A program made the position numbers and the translations under genes. A stretch of 53,319 nucleotides of DNA from an uncultured Ruminococcus sp. (GTDB lineage Bacteria > Bacillota > Clostridia > Oscillospirales > Acutalibacteraceae): assembly GCA_900543095.1 (NCBI GenBank), contig UQQD01000013.1:1-53319 (forward strand), in the 5' to 3' direction. The stretch's first letter is position 1. Every line of letters begins with the position of its first letter. A model generated the notes under the pieces. The model had not been told where the DNA came from. It did no database searches and saw only the letters and a list, made by a program, of their open reading frames with translations. Positions 8,573 to 16,237 of the stretch are shown in pieces.

Positions 8573-10384
8573 ATGTCTTTCCCACAGGATAAAATAAGAA
8601 ATTTCAGTATTATTGCCCACATAGACCACGGCAAAAGCACGCTTGCCGACAGAATACTCGAACAAACTCACTCGGTTTCCGAACGTGATATGGAAGCTCA
8701 GCTCCTTGACGATATGGAGCTTGAACGCGAGCGCGGCATTACGATAAAAGCCCGTGCGGTAAGCGTAGTCTACACAGCAGACGACGGCGAAAAATATCTT
8801 TTTAATCTGATAGACACACCGGGGCACGTTGACTTTAACTACGAGGTTTCACGTTCGCTTGCGGCATGCGAGGGCGCAATACTTGTGGTTGACGCTTCAC
8901 AGGGAATCGAAGCTCAAACTCTTGCAAATACTTATCTTGCCGTTGACAGTGGACTTGAAATTGTCCCCGTTGTCAACAAAATCGACCTGCCAAGCGCAGA
9001 CCCCGACAGAGTTATAAACGAGATTGAGGACGTTATCGGCATACCTGCTCAGGACGCACCGAAAATCTCGGCAAAGGCAGGAATCAACATTCACGCAGTT
9101 ATGGAAAAGATTGTAACCGATATTCCTGCGCCAAACGGCGACAAAAACGCACCTTTGCGTGCGCTGATATTTGACAGCTATTATGACAGCTACAAAGGCG
9201 TTATCATATATGTAAGGCTAAAAGAAGGTCAAATACACCCCGGCGATGAATTTAAACTTATGGCTACGGGAAGCACCTTTAATGTAGTTGAATGCGGTCT
9301 TATGCACGCAACTACAATGGAAAGCACAGACGGACTTTATGCAGGCGAAGTAGGATATATCTCGGCGTCGATAAAAACGCTTGCCGACGCAAAGGTCGGC
9401 GATACCGTAACGCTTACGTCAAACCCTGCCGCCGAGCCTCTGCCCGGCTACAGAGAAGCAAATCCTATGGTATTCTGCGGTATATATCCGCTTGACGGCG
9501 CAAAGTACGGTGATCTAAAGGACGCACTTGAAAAACTTCGCCTTAACGACGCCGCTCTTTCGTTTGAACCTGAAACCTCGGTTGCATTGGGATTCGGTTT
9601 CAGATGCGGATTTTTGGGGCTTTTGCATATGGAGATAATCCAGGAAAGGCTTGAGCGTGAATATCAGCTTGACCTGATAACCACAGCACCGAGCGTTATA
9701 TATCGCATTACACGCACGGACGGCACGGTGGAAATGATAGACAACCCCACAAACTATCCCGATCCGTCGGTTATCCAAATGGCGGAAGAACCTGTTACCG
9801 ACGCACACATCTATACGCCAAAGGAATATGTCGGAAACATAATGGAGCTTTGTCAGGACAGACGCGGAACATTTGTGGATATGCAGTATATTGACTCGGA
9901 CAGAGTGGACCTGCACTATGTTCTGCCGCTTGCCGAAATAATATATGACTTTTTCGACACGCTAAAGTCACGCACAAGGGGCTACGCTTCGTTTGACTAC
10001 GAAATGAAGGAATATGTTCCGAGCCAGCTTGTTAAGCTTGACATTATGCTCAACGGCGAAGTTGTTGACGCACTTTCGTTTATTATTCACAAGGACAAGG
10101 CATACGGCAGAGCAAGAAAAATGGCGGAAAAGTTAAAGGAAAAAATACCCCGCCAGCTTTTTGAAGTACCGATACAGGCGTGTATCGGCGGAAAGATAAT
10201 AGCAAGAGAAACCGTAAAGGCAATGAGAAAAGACGTTCTTGCCAAGTGCTACGGCGGCGACATCAGCCGAAAGAAAAAGCTTCTCGAAAAGCAAAAGGAG
10301 GGCAAAAAACGTATGCGCCAGCTCGGTACGGTAGAAGTACCGCAGGAGGCGTTTATGGCTGTCCTTAAACTCGATACGGATTAA
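8573..10384 (+). CDS. lepA: Elongation factor 4 (LepA)
   Basis: About 603 residues, the usual LepA length. LepA is a ribosome-bound translational GTPase of the EF-G type. G1 is AHIDHGKST at residues 15-23, then the switch region RERGITIKARAV, G3 DTPGHVDF and G4 NKIDLPSA. The LepA-specific C-terminal domain shows KAYGRARKMAEKLKEKIPRQ and IGGKIIARETVKAMRKDV, ending in QEAFMAVLKLD. An in-frame ATG at 8552 lacks an SD; AGGTGA (8563-8568) supports the ATG at 8573. It is expressed from its own promoter and ended by a strong terminator. Confidence 0.96.
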   Translation: MSFPQDKIRNFSIIAHIDHGKSTLADRILEQTHSVSERDMEAQLLDDMELERERGITIKARAVSVVYTADDGEKYLFNLIDTPGHVDFNYEVSRSLAACEGAILVVDASQGIEAQTLANTYLAVDSGLEIVPVVNKIDLPSADPDRVINEIEDVIGIPAQDAPKISAKAGINIHAVMEKIVTDIPAPNGDKNAPLRALIFDSYYDSYKGVIIYVRLKEGQIHPGDEFKLMATGSTFNVVECGLMHATTMESTDGLYAGEVGYISASIKTLADAKVGDTVTLTSNPAAEPLPGYREANPMVFCGIYPLDGAKYGDLKDALEKLRLNDAALSFEPETSVALGFGFRCGFLGLLHMEIIQERLEREYQLDLITTAPSVIYRITRTDGTVEMIDNPTNYPDPSVIQMAEEPVTDAHIYTPKEYVGNIMELCQDRRGTFVDMQYIDSDRVDLHYVLPLAEIIYDFFDTLKSRTRGYASFDYEMKEYVPSQLVKLDIMLNGEVVDALSFIIHKDKAYGRARKMAEKLKEKIPRQLFEVPIQACIGGKIIARETVKAMRKDVLAKCYGGDISRKKKLLEKQKEGKKRMRQLGTVEVPQEAFMAVLKLDTD

Positions 10385-10408
10385 TAAAATTTAACCTATG
10401 TGCAAAAA

Positions 10409-10440
10409 GTCCCCCGCCTTTTAATTAGGCGGGGGATTTC
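10409..10440 (+). terminator. Terminator of lepA
   Basis: CCCCCGCC (10411-10418) pairs with GGCGGGGG (10428-10435) around a 9-nt loop, followed by ATTTCTT. The T-run is imperfect but the stem is very strong. Confidence 0.8.
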
Positions 10441-10528
10441 TTGCTAAAAACAGATAAAATTCATAACCTGTTTTCTACAATGTTTACAAAATACTGTTCA
10501 CATCATAGCGAACACATTGTGCAAATCC

Positions 10529-10542
10529 AACAAACGTTTGTT
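10529..10542. promoter_or_regulatory. Perfect palindrome, candidate LacI-family operator
   Basis: AACAAACGTTTGTT is a perfect 14-bp palindrome with the central AACGTT core common to LacI/MalR-type operators. It lies 24 bp upstream of the -35 of the promoter for the dockerin gene at 10734. No LacI-family gene is in this window, so the regulator is unknown. Confidence 0.45.
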
Positions 10543-10565
10543 ATGATATTCTACAAAAAACGCAA

Positions 10566-10594
10566 TAGATAATTTGATATAATTGTGATATAAT
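10566..10594 (+). promoter_or_regulatory. Extended -10 promoter of the dockerin gene
   Basis: TAGATA (10566-10571), a 17-bp spacer and TATAAT (10589-10594) with an upstream TGA forming an extended -10 (TGATATAAT). This predicts an AT-rich 5' leader of about 130 nt before the ATG at 10734. Apart from this, the palindrome and the lepA terminator, I see nothing in 10385-10733. Confidence 0.65.
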
Positions 10595-10733
10595 ATAAGC
10601 GTAATACTCCTTATGTATATTTCGGTTTAAATATAACAACTTAGATATTGCACTATAAAAATTGCCTTAATTATTGTTGCGTTATTTTGCGTGGTTATAT
10701 TAATATATTTTTATATTAGAAAGGATAATATTT

Positions 10734-11600
10734 ATGAAAAAACTAACTTCACTCCTATTAACCGTAATTATGTTGTTTAGTGTATTCAGCATAACAGCTT
10801 ACGCATCAACAGATAACATTGCGGATTTAAAGGAACAGCTTACCTCTTATACAAATGAAATGGAGTTTATTTTCGTTTACAATTTTATGTTGACTCCGCC
10901 GTGGGTACCCCAGTATTCAGCCGAATCATACAAAAGAATGGAAGATGCAATCAAAAAAATTCGCTCCGAAATTGATTCATATACAACTGAGGAGCAGATA
11001 AACGACGCAACCGCTCTGTTAGACTCCTGCAAAGCTCAAATGTATGTTCAAGCAAAAGAGCTTAAGTTTATGCTTGATTTAATGGAGGCTGACTACAACG
11101 ACACTTCATATTACGATGCTGAGACTTCCGCAGAGATCAAGTCGGTCTATGAAGCTGCCAAAGCTGCATATGAAAGTAATGTTGAAAAGGATATTCATAT
11201 TTCATATTTAAAAATGAGAGATGAATTGAACAAGCTTTGTTTAGCTGTTAAGGTAGTAGGCGATGTAAACAACGACGGAAAATTGTCAATCCGTGATATT
11301 ACCATAATGCAAAAATACTTGGCAGGCTCTGCAACACTTACTTCGGCTCAGCGTTTTGCAAGCGGATTTGATGTGGAGCATAATAGCATAAATCAAGTTA
11401 CGGAATTCCAAAAGTATCTTAATGATAACACATTGAATACAAATATCTGCTTATATGTTAAAAACAACATAAAGGCTTTAGCTGACGATTATATGGTATT
11501 TTATCCTGATTTGGAATATTTTAATCCCGTTACGGAAGCGTTAAATCATATGTTTATGGCAGAGCGCTATTACAATACGTGCGGACCTAATGCACATTAA
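10734..11600 (+). CDS. Secreted protein with an atypical dockerin
   Basis: 288 residues. A signal peptide is clear (basic MKK, hydrophobic core, cleavage near TAYA-S at residue 25). Residues about 28-165 form Lys/Glu-rich helical segments (AAKAAYESN), reminiscent of FIVAR-type repeats found in cell-surface proteins. Around residues 175-198 a canonical dockerin calcium loop and helix appears (DVNNDGKLSIRDITIMQKYL). The second half is degenerate: FDVEHNSINQVTEFQKYLN keeps the helix but not the Asp/Asn calcium ligands. About 60 residues follow the dockerin, which normally closes a protein. No catalytic domain is seen. It may be a non-enzymatic part of a cellulosome- or amylosome-like assembly. 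SD AAAGG and its own promoter and terminator make it monocistronic. Confidence 0.8.
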   Translation: MKKLTSLLLTVIMLFSVFSITAYASTDNIADLKEQLTSYTNEMEFIFVYNFMLTPPWVPQYSAESYKRMEDAIKKIRSEIDSYTTEEQINDATALLDSCKAQMYVQAKELKFMLDLMEADYNDTSYYDAETSAEIKSVYEAAKAAYESNVEKDIHISYLKMRDELNKLCLAVKVVGDVNNDGKLSIRDITIMQKYLAGSATLTSAQRFASGFDVEHNSINQVTEFQKYLNDNTLNTNICLYVKNNIKALADDYMVFYPDLEYFNPVTEALNHMFMAERYYNTCGPNAH

Positions 11601-11633
11601 GTAAGCTTTGATTTGCTCATAAGAAGCAAAATT

Positions 11634-11674
11634 AAAGTCCCCCACTGTTTGAAAAGTGGGGGACTTTGCTTTTA
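11634..11674. terminator. Bidirectional terminator between the dockerin gene and glk
   Basis: A 13-bp perfect stem (11634-11646 with 11655-11667; core CCCCCACT / AGTGGGGG, outer AAAGT / ACTTT) with an 8-nt loop. T-rich sequence follows on both strands. It serves the plus-strand dockerin gene and the convergent minus-strand guaB-glk operon. Confidence 0.9.
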
Positions 11675-11680
11675 TCTTAT

Positions 11681-12637
11681 TCATTCGTAGCAGTTAGCCG
11701 CACCGATAATGCCTGCATCGTTGCCGAGCGTGCATTTACAAATAACAGTCTGCTTGTCGTTGTGCTTTGTATAACGTTCTTTTTCAATAATCGAACGGAG
11801 CGGAGCAAGGAGGTTTTCGCCCTCGTTTGAAATTCCGCCGCCTACGCAGAGTACGTCCGGCTGAAAAATATTGATAATATTAACAAGTCCGCAGGCAAGA
11901 TAGCTGATATACTCCTCAACAACTGCCTTTGCGGTCGGGTCGCCGTCACGCATTGCGTCAAATGCCGTTCTGCCGTCAACCTTGTTGATGTCGCCGTCGC
12001 ACATTTTGAGCATATAGCTGTACTCTAACTTTTCGGAAAGTATCTTTTCCTTTGTCAGGCTGATAAGTCCCGTTGCCGAGGCATAGGCTTCCCAACAGCC
12101 CCGTCTGCCGCAGGCACATTTTTTGCCGTCCTTTACAATTACCATATGTCCAAGCTCTGCTCCTGCAAAGTTTGAGCCGCTGTAAATTTTGCCGTTGATG
12201 ATGATACCGCCGCCAACGCCTGTTCCGAGGGTTATCGCAACTGCGTTTTTAGAGCCTTTTGCGCTTCCCGCAAGATATTCGCCGAGCGCTGCGGCATTTG
12301 CGTCGTTTTCAATAAACACTCTTTTGTTGAGCCTTTCCTCCATCATCTTAACAACTTCCCAGTTGTGGAAGAAAAGGTTTGCCGAATATTCAATAATTCC
12401 CGTTTTTGGATTAACTGCACCGGGAACGCCGATTCCGACCGATTTAATATCGTCGATAGTAAGCTTTGCTTTGTCAACCGCCTTGAGAGCAACCTCTGTC
12501 ATACTGTCGCAAATTTCGCTTTCGGGGCGGGGAACGGCGGTTTTGCACGACGCCTTTGCAATAATTTTGTGCTTTACGTCGTCAACTACACCTGCTACAA
12601 TGTTTGTTCCGCCGAGATCTATGCCGAGTCTGTACAT
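11681..12637 (-). CDS. glk: ROK-family glucokinase
   Basis: 318 residues. It phosphorylates glucose to glucose-6-phosphate with ATP in the cytoplasm. The ATP-phosphate loop DLGGTN lies at residues 7-12 and the sugar-binding and catalytic part includes ENDANAAALGEY, GTGVGGGI and ELGHM. The ROK zinc motif CACGRRGCWEAYAS is intact. No DNA-binding domain is present, so it is a kinase and not a ROK repressor. It starts 15 nt after guaB with SD AAAGGA overlapping the guaB end, so the two are co-transcribed. In this starch-using setting it would take free glucose from maltodextrin breakdown. Sugar specificity is inferred from family. Confidence 0.9.
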   Translation of the reverse strand: MYRLGIDLGGTNIVAGVVDDVKHKIIAKASCKTAVPRPESEICDSMTEVALKAVDKAKLTIDDIKSVGIGVPGAVNPKTGIIEYSANLFFHNWEVVKMMEERLNKRVFIENDANAAALGEYLAGSAKGSKNAVAITLGTGVGGGIIINGKIYSGSNFAGAELGHMVIVKDGKKCACGRRGCWEAYASATGLISLTKEKILSEKLEYSYMLKMCDGDINKVDGRTAFDAMRDGDPTAKAVVEEYISYLACGLVNIINIFQPDVLCVGGGISNEGENLLAPLRSIIEKERYTKHNDKQTVICKCTLGNDAGIIGAANCYE

Positions 12638-12652
12638 AAATTATCAATCCTT

Positions 12653-14134
12653 TTAGCTGAAGTTATATGAGTAGTTCGGAGCTTCCTTTGTAATCTGAAT
12701 ATCGTGCGGATGGCTCTCACGAAGTCCTGCGCCCGAAATACGGACAAATTTTGCCTTTTGATGAAGCTCGGTTATATTTGCACAGCCTGTATAGCCCATA
12801 CCTGACCTAAGACCGCCCATCATCTGATAAACCGTGTCGGAAAGAAGTCCCTTGTAAGGCACTCTGCCCTCAACGCCTTCGGGAACAAATTTGTTGTTGC
12901 TTGCCTGGAAGTATCTGTCGGCACTGCCTTTTCCCATTGCGCCGAGACTGCCCATTCCGCGGTAAACCTTGAACTGTCTGCCCTGATATATCTCGTTATC
13001 TCCGGGGCTTTCCTCACAGCCTGCAACAAGCGAACCTACCATAACTACACTGCCGCCTGCGGCAAGAGCCTTTACGATGTCGCCGCTGTATTTTATGCCG
13101 CCGTCGGCAATTATCGGAATACCGTACTTTGAAGCCTCGCAAGCGGCGTCATAAATTGCCGTAATCTGAGGAACACCGATACCCGCAACGATTCTTGTTG
13201 TGCAGATAGAACCTGGGCCTATGCCGACCTTAACGGCATCTGCGCCTGCGTCGATAAGAGCCTTTGCGGCCTCCGCCGTAGCAACGTTTCCTGCAATAAG
13301 CTGGAGATTAGGATATGCTTTTTTAACCTTTGCAACCGAGTTTACAACGTTGGAATTGTGACCGTGTGCCGAGTCAAGCACAACAACGTCAACCTGAGCT
13401 TCAACAAGAGCCGCAACTCTGTCGAGTACGTCCTTGGTTGCGCCGATAGCTGCGCCGCAAATCAGTCTGCCCTTGTCGTCACGGGCAGAGTTCGGATACT
13501 GAACGCTTTTTTCAATATCCTTGATAGTGATAAGTCCCTTGAGATTGCCTTTGGCATCTACGATAGGAAGCTTTTCAATCTTGTGCTGACGGAGAATATG
13601 CTGAGCCTGTTCAAGCGTTGTGCCGACGGGCGCCGTAACCAAATTCTCTTTTGTCATAACAGCCGAGATAGGCTGAGCAAAATCCTTTGCGGTCATAAAG
13701 CGCATATCACGGTTGGTTATGATGCCCACAAGCTTGCCGTCGCGGCATATCGGAACGCCTGAAATTTTGTATTTGCCCATAAGCTCGTCTGCATCTCTGA
13801 CGGTGTTTTCGGGCGACAGGAAAAACGGATTTACAATAACGCCGTTTTCACTGCGCTTTACTCTGTCAACCTGATCGGCCTGCTTTTCAATAGACATATT
13901 TTTGTGGATAATTCCCACGCCGCCCTCTCTTGCAATAGCTATAGCCATTGCGGTTTCGGTAACGGTGTCCATTGCGGCTGTCATCAGCGGTGTGTTAAGC
14001 TTAATCGTCTTTGTCAGATGTGTTGAAACATCAACGTTCATCGGTTCAACATCCGATTCTCCGGGAACAAGGAGAACGTCGTCAAACGTGAGCCCCTCTT
14101 TGCCAAATTTTTCGTTGTAATCAGTATTCAGCAT
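12653..14134 (-). CDS. guaB: IMP dehydrogenase
   Basis: 493 residues. It oxidises IMP to XMP with NAD+, the committed step of GMP synthesis. The TIM-barrel begins with EGLTFDDVLLVPGES. Two CBS domains are inserted around residues 95-215 (TVRDADELMGKYKISGVPI, TLEQAQHILRQHKIEKLPIV). The catalytic loop GIGPGSICTTRIVAG holds the active Cys, and the flap RGMGSLGAM and RSGMGYTGC are intact. SD GGAGG precedes the ATG. It is the first gene of a two-gene operon with glk, which links purine nucleotide supply to sugar phosphorylation, though the pairing may be incidental. Confidence 0.96.
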   Translation of the reverse strand: MLNTDYNEKFGKEGLTFDDVLLVPGESDVEPMNVDVSTHLTKTIKLNTPLMTAAMDTVTETAMAIAIAREGGVGIIHKNMSIEKQADQVDRVKRSENGVIVNPFFLSPENTVRDADELMGKYKISGVPICRDGKLVGIITNRDMRFMTAKDFAQPISAVMTKENLVTAPVGTTLEQAQHILRQHKIEKLPIVDAKGNLKGLITIKDIEKSVQYPNSARDDKGRLICGAAIGATKDVLDRVAALVEAQVDVVVLDSAHGHNSNVVNSVAKVKKAYPNLQLIAGNVATAEAAKALIDAGADAVKVGIGPGSICTTRIVAGIGVPQITAIYDAACEASKYGIPIIADGGIKYSGDIVKALAAGGSVVMVGSLVAGCEESPGDNEIYQGRQFKVYRGMGSLGAMGKGSADRYFQASNNKFVPEGVEGRVPYKGLLSDTVYQMMGGLRSGMGYTGCANITELHQKAKFVRISGAGLRESHPHDIQITKEAPNYSYNFS

Positions 14135-14176
14135 ATTTTTCCTCCATCCTTTAGTTTTCTAAAATTATTACCTTTT

Positions 14177-14205
14177 ATTATAACAAATATATATCGGGTT
14201 AGCAA
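14177..14205 (-). promoter_or_regulatory. Promoter of guaB-glk
   Basis: On the minus strand TTGCTA (14205-14200), a 17-bp spacer and TATAAT (14182-14177) lie about 43 nt upstream of the guaB ATG. I see no purine riboswitch in the short leader. Confidence 0.7.
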
Positions 14206-14309
14206 TAGTTAATTTTGTTTTGATTGTAAAATTTCCGGATAAAGTTCATATGCTTTATTCAAAAAAGAAACAACTGATTCTGATGTAAAAATATATGACC
14301 TCGGAAATA

Positions 14310-14783
14310 TTATTTACCCTTGCTTTCGTCTTGTGCGCCGCCCTTCTTTTCACGAAACGCAAAAAATCTCTGTCCGATATAGTTAAACGCAACAAACAGG
14401 CAAGCGCCGACAATCATAGAAAAGTTGCCCGAAAATTTATCGACCGTCCAGCCGAACATTGTCAGGCTGTTTGCAACGCATATCCACTTGATGAGCGGAA
14501 TTGCAAGACCGTAGGCAAGACCGTAGCAAACGGCGATATTCAGTGCAAATTTCAGTATGGGCTTAAAGCCCTTTTCCTTGTTTTTGAAGGTAAAATATTT
14601 GTTGAGAAAATAGCTGAGGACACTGCCGAGAATGTAGCCGAGAATTGATGACACCCATTCGTTCCAGCCAAACAGGTTGAAGAACAAAAACTGCAATCCC
14701 ATTCCGACTATAGTGTTTATTATGCCGACAAGAATAAACTTCCAGAACTTTATATCGAAAAACTGTTTGATAAAATCTTTCAT
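14310..14783 (-). CDS. GtrA-family membrane protein
   Basis: 157 residues with four predicted membrane helices, the GtrA/GtcA layout: FWKFILVGIINTIVGMGLQF near the N-terminus, then SSILGYILGSVLSYFLNKYFTF, a central pair and a C-terminal FSMIVGACLFVAFNYIGQRFF. GtrA proteins are thought to flip undecaprenyl-phosphate-linked sugars across the membrane. Its start overlaps the stop of the GT2 gene by 4 nt, so the two are coupled. With that GT2 and the divergent YfhO-like gene it forms a complete three-part envelope glycosylation set like CsbB-GtcA-YfhO. The transported sugar cannot be read from the sequence. Confidence 0.88.
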   Translation of the reverse strand: MKDFIKQFFDIKFWKFILVGIINTIVGMGLQFLFFNLFGWNEWVSSILGYILGSVLSYFLNKYFTFKNKEKGFKPILKFALNIAVCYGLAYGLAIPLIKWICVANSLTMFGWTVDKFSGNFSMIVGACLFVAFNYIGQRFFAFREKKGGAQDESKGK

Positions 14784-15754
14784 TCTATGTCCTCATTAAT
14801 GTCGTTTTCTTCGTTGTGTTCGTCCTCAAAATTAGAGAATTTAGTGATATAAATAGGTCTGTCTTTGGTTTCCATATATATCCTGCCGATGTATTCGCCC
14901 AAAATTCCGATTGACATTTCGGTGATACCGCCCAAAAACAGCACGGCGCACAGGGTAGTTACATAGCCCGGCGTTGTGACGCCGAAAAACAGGGTTTGTA
15001 TCAGCGTGATAATAATATAGACAAGAGAGATCAAAAATATTACTGCACCCATAACCGCCGTAAACCTGAGCGGAGCGACCGAAAAGCAGGTGATGCCGTC
15101 TATTGCGTATTTGAAAAGGCTTGAGAATTTCCAGGTTGAAGTTCCAAGCTCACGGTCAACCGTCTTAAACGAAATCCATTTTGTATTAAAACCTACCCAC
15201 GAAAAAATACCTTTGGAAAATCTCTGAACCTCGCCGAGCTCCACGATAGAGCGAACCATCTGTTGAGTCATCATTCTGTAATCCATTGCACCGTAGGGAT
15301 TTTTAACATCGGTCAGCTTGTTTGAAAGCTTAAAGAACAGCTTTGAAAAGAATCCTCTGAAAAAGCTCTCGCCCTCACGGGAATCACGCTTTGTGGCGCA
15401 ACAGTCGTAGCCCTCGTTTTCAAGAGCGTCAATCATCTGCGGAAACATCTTCGGCGGGTGCTGTAAATCGGCGTCCATAACTACGACATAATCGGCGGTT
15501 GCGTGCTGAAGTCCTGCGTACATTGCGGCTTCTTTTCCGAAGTTGCGTGAAAAAGATATGTATTTAACGTTTGAAAACCGCCTTGCAAGCTGTTTCATAA
15601 CAAGATAGGTTTTGTCACGGCTTCCGTCGTTTACAAGGATATATCTGAAGCTGTAAGCGGGGAGAGTTTCAATGACCTTGTTGGTTTCAAGAACAAAATG
15701 TTCAAGCCCCTCTTCCTCGTTATAGCAGGGTACAACCAAATCAATGGTTTTCAT
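14780..15754 (-). CDS. GT2 polyprenyl-phosphate glycosyltransferase (CsbB/GtrB type)
   Basis: 324 residues. The N-terminal GT-A domain has VVPCYNEEEGL, VNDGSRDKT and the metal-binding motif DADLQHPP at residues 94-101, as in DPM1/GtrB/CsbB enzymes. Two C-terminal membrane segments (FTAVMGAVIFLISLVYIIITL and GYVTTLCAVLFLGGITEMSIGI) anchor it, followed by GEYIGRIYMETKDRP, a hallmark of this group. Such enzymes load a sugar onto undecaprenyl phosphate on the cytoplasmic face. It is first in a two-gene operon with gtrA. The C-terminal tail is acidic and Asn-rich. The donor sugar is unknown. Confidence 0.9.
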   Translation of the reverse strand: MKTIDLVVPCYNEEEGLEHFVLETNKVIETLPAYSFRYILVNDGSRDKTYLVMKQLARRFSNVKYISFSRNFGKEAAMYAGLQHATADYVVVMDADLQHPPKMFPQMIDALENEGYDCCATKRDSREGESFFRGFFSKLFFKLSNKLTDVKNPYGAMDYRMMTQQMVRSIVELGEVQRFSKGIFSWVGFNTKWISFKTVDRELGTSTWKFSSLFKYAIDGITCFSVAPLRFTAVMGAVIFLISLVYIIITLIQTLFFGVTTPGYVTTLCAVLFLGGITEMSIGILGEYIGRIYMETKDRPIYITKFSNFEDEHNEENDINEDIE

Positions 15755-15775
15755 ATAAAATCACCTCTGAATCTA

Positions 15776-15804
15776 ATTATACTAAAGTAATTTGAAAAAG
15801 TCCA
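15776..15804 (-). promoter_or_regulatory. Probable promoter of the GT2-gtrA pair
   Basis: On the minus strand TGGACT, a 17-bp spacer and TATAAT (15781-15776) are 22 bp upstream of the GT2 ATG, with SD AGAGGTGAT between. The -35 is weak, the -10 perfect. Confidence 0.5.
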
Positions 15805-15885
15805 ATTTTTTTGAATTTTTCTTGTGTTTTTTTGTTTACGCCAAGCAAAAAACGTGTTAAAATAAAATGGATATGCTATGCACCG

Positions 15886-16098
15886 CTGTAGAAAACGGTC
15901 TTGACCGTTCCTACGTCAACATAACTGCGCTTAAACAGGCGGAACAGTCAAGACTGTTTACCGATTAAACATTTCCGCATTGAACTGTAGGGACAGCCCT
16001 TGCGGCTGTCCGTGGGCGAACAATGTATTCCCTTGATAAGGGAAATGTCGGCTTGCCGACAAAGGGTTTGCCGTTTTCGCAGAAAACGCCCCTACAAG
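15886..16098. repeat. Family A palindromic repeat mosaic, copy A2
   Basis: The largest copy, in the divergent gap before the YfhO-like gene. In order: AACGGTCTTGACCGTT (15894-15909); GGAACAGTC/GACTGTT; TGTAGGGACAGCC/GGCTGTCC; a degraded GGCGAACA module; then palindromes not seen in the other copies, TCCCTTGATAAGGGA, GTCGGCTTGCCGAC and CGTTTTCGCAGAAAACG, closing with CCCCTACAAG. No coding potential. Apart from this mosaic and the GT2 promoter, the 480-bp gap shows only a GGGAAAA/TTTTCCC hairpin near 16125-16147. Confidence 0.8.
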
Positions 16099-16237
16099 TA
16101 TAAATGAAACATATCCGTTTAAATTTAGGGGAAAACATCGTTTTCCCAAAATGCATTGCAAATATGCTGAGCATAGCGTTTGTCAAAATATTATACGCTG
16201 CTACACTGATAACATAAAAATCGGAGGTAAAAATACT

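Noticed and set aside
10574..10594. TTGATA paired with TATAAT before the dockerin gene
   Set aside because: The spacer is 9 bp. TAGATA at 10566 and the extended -10 fit better.
11681..12637. ROK protein as a transcriptional repressor
   Set aside because: No N-terminal helix-turn-helix; kinase and zinc motifs are complete, so glucokinase is the better call.
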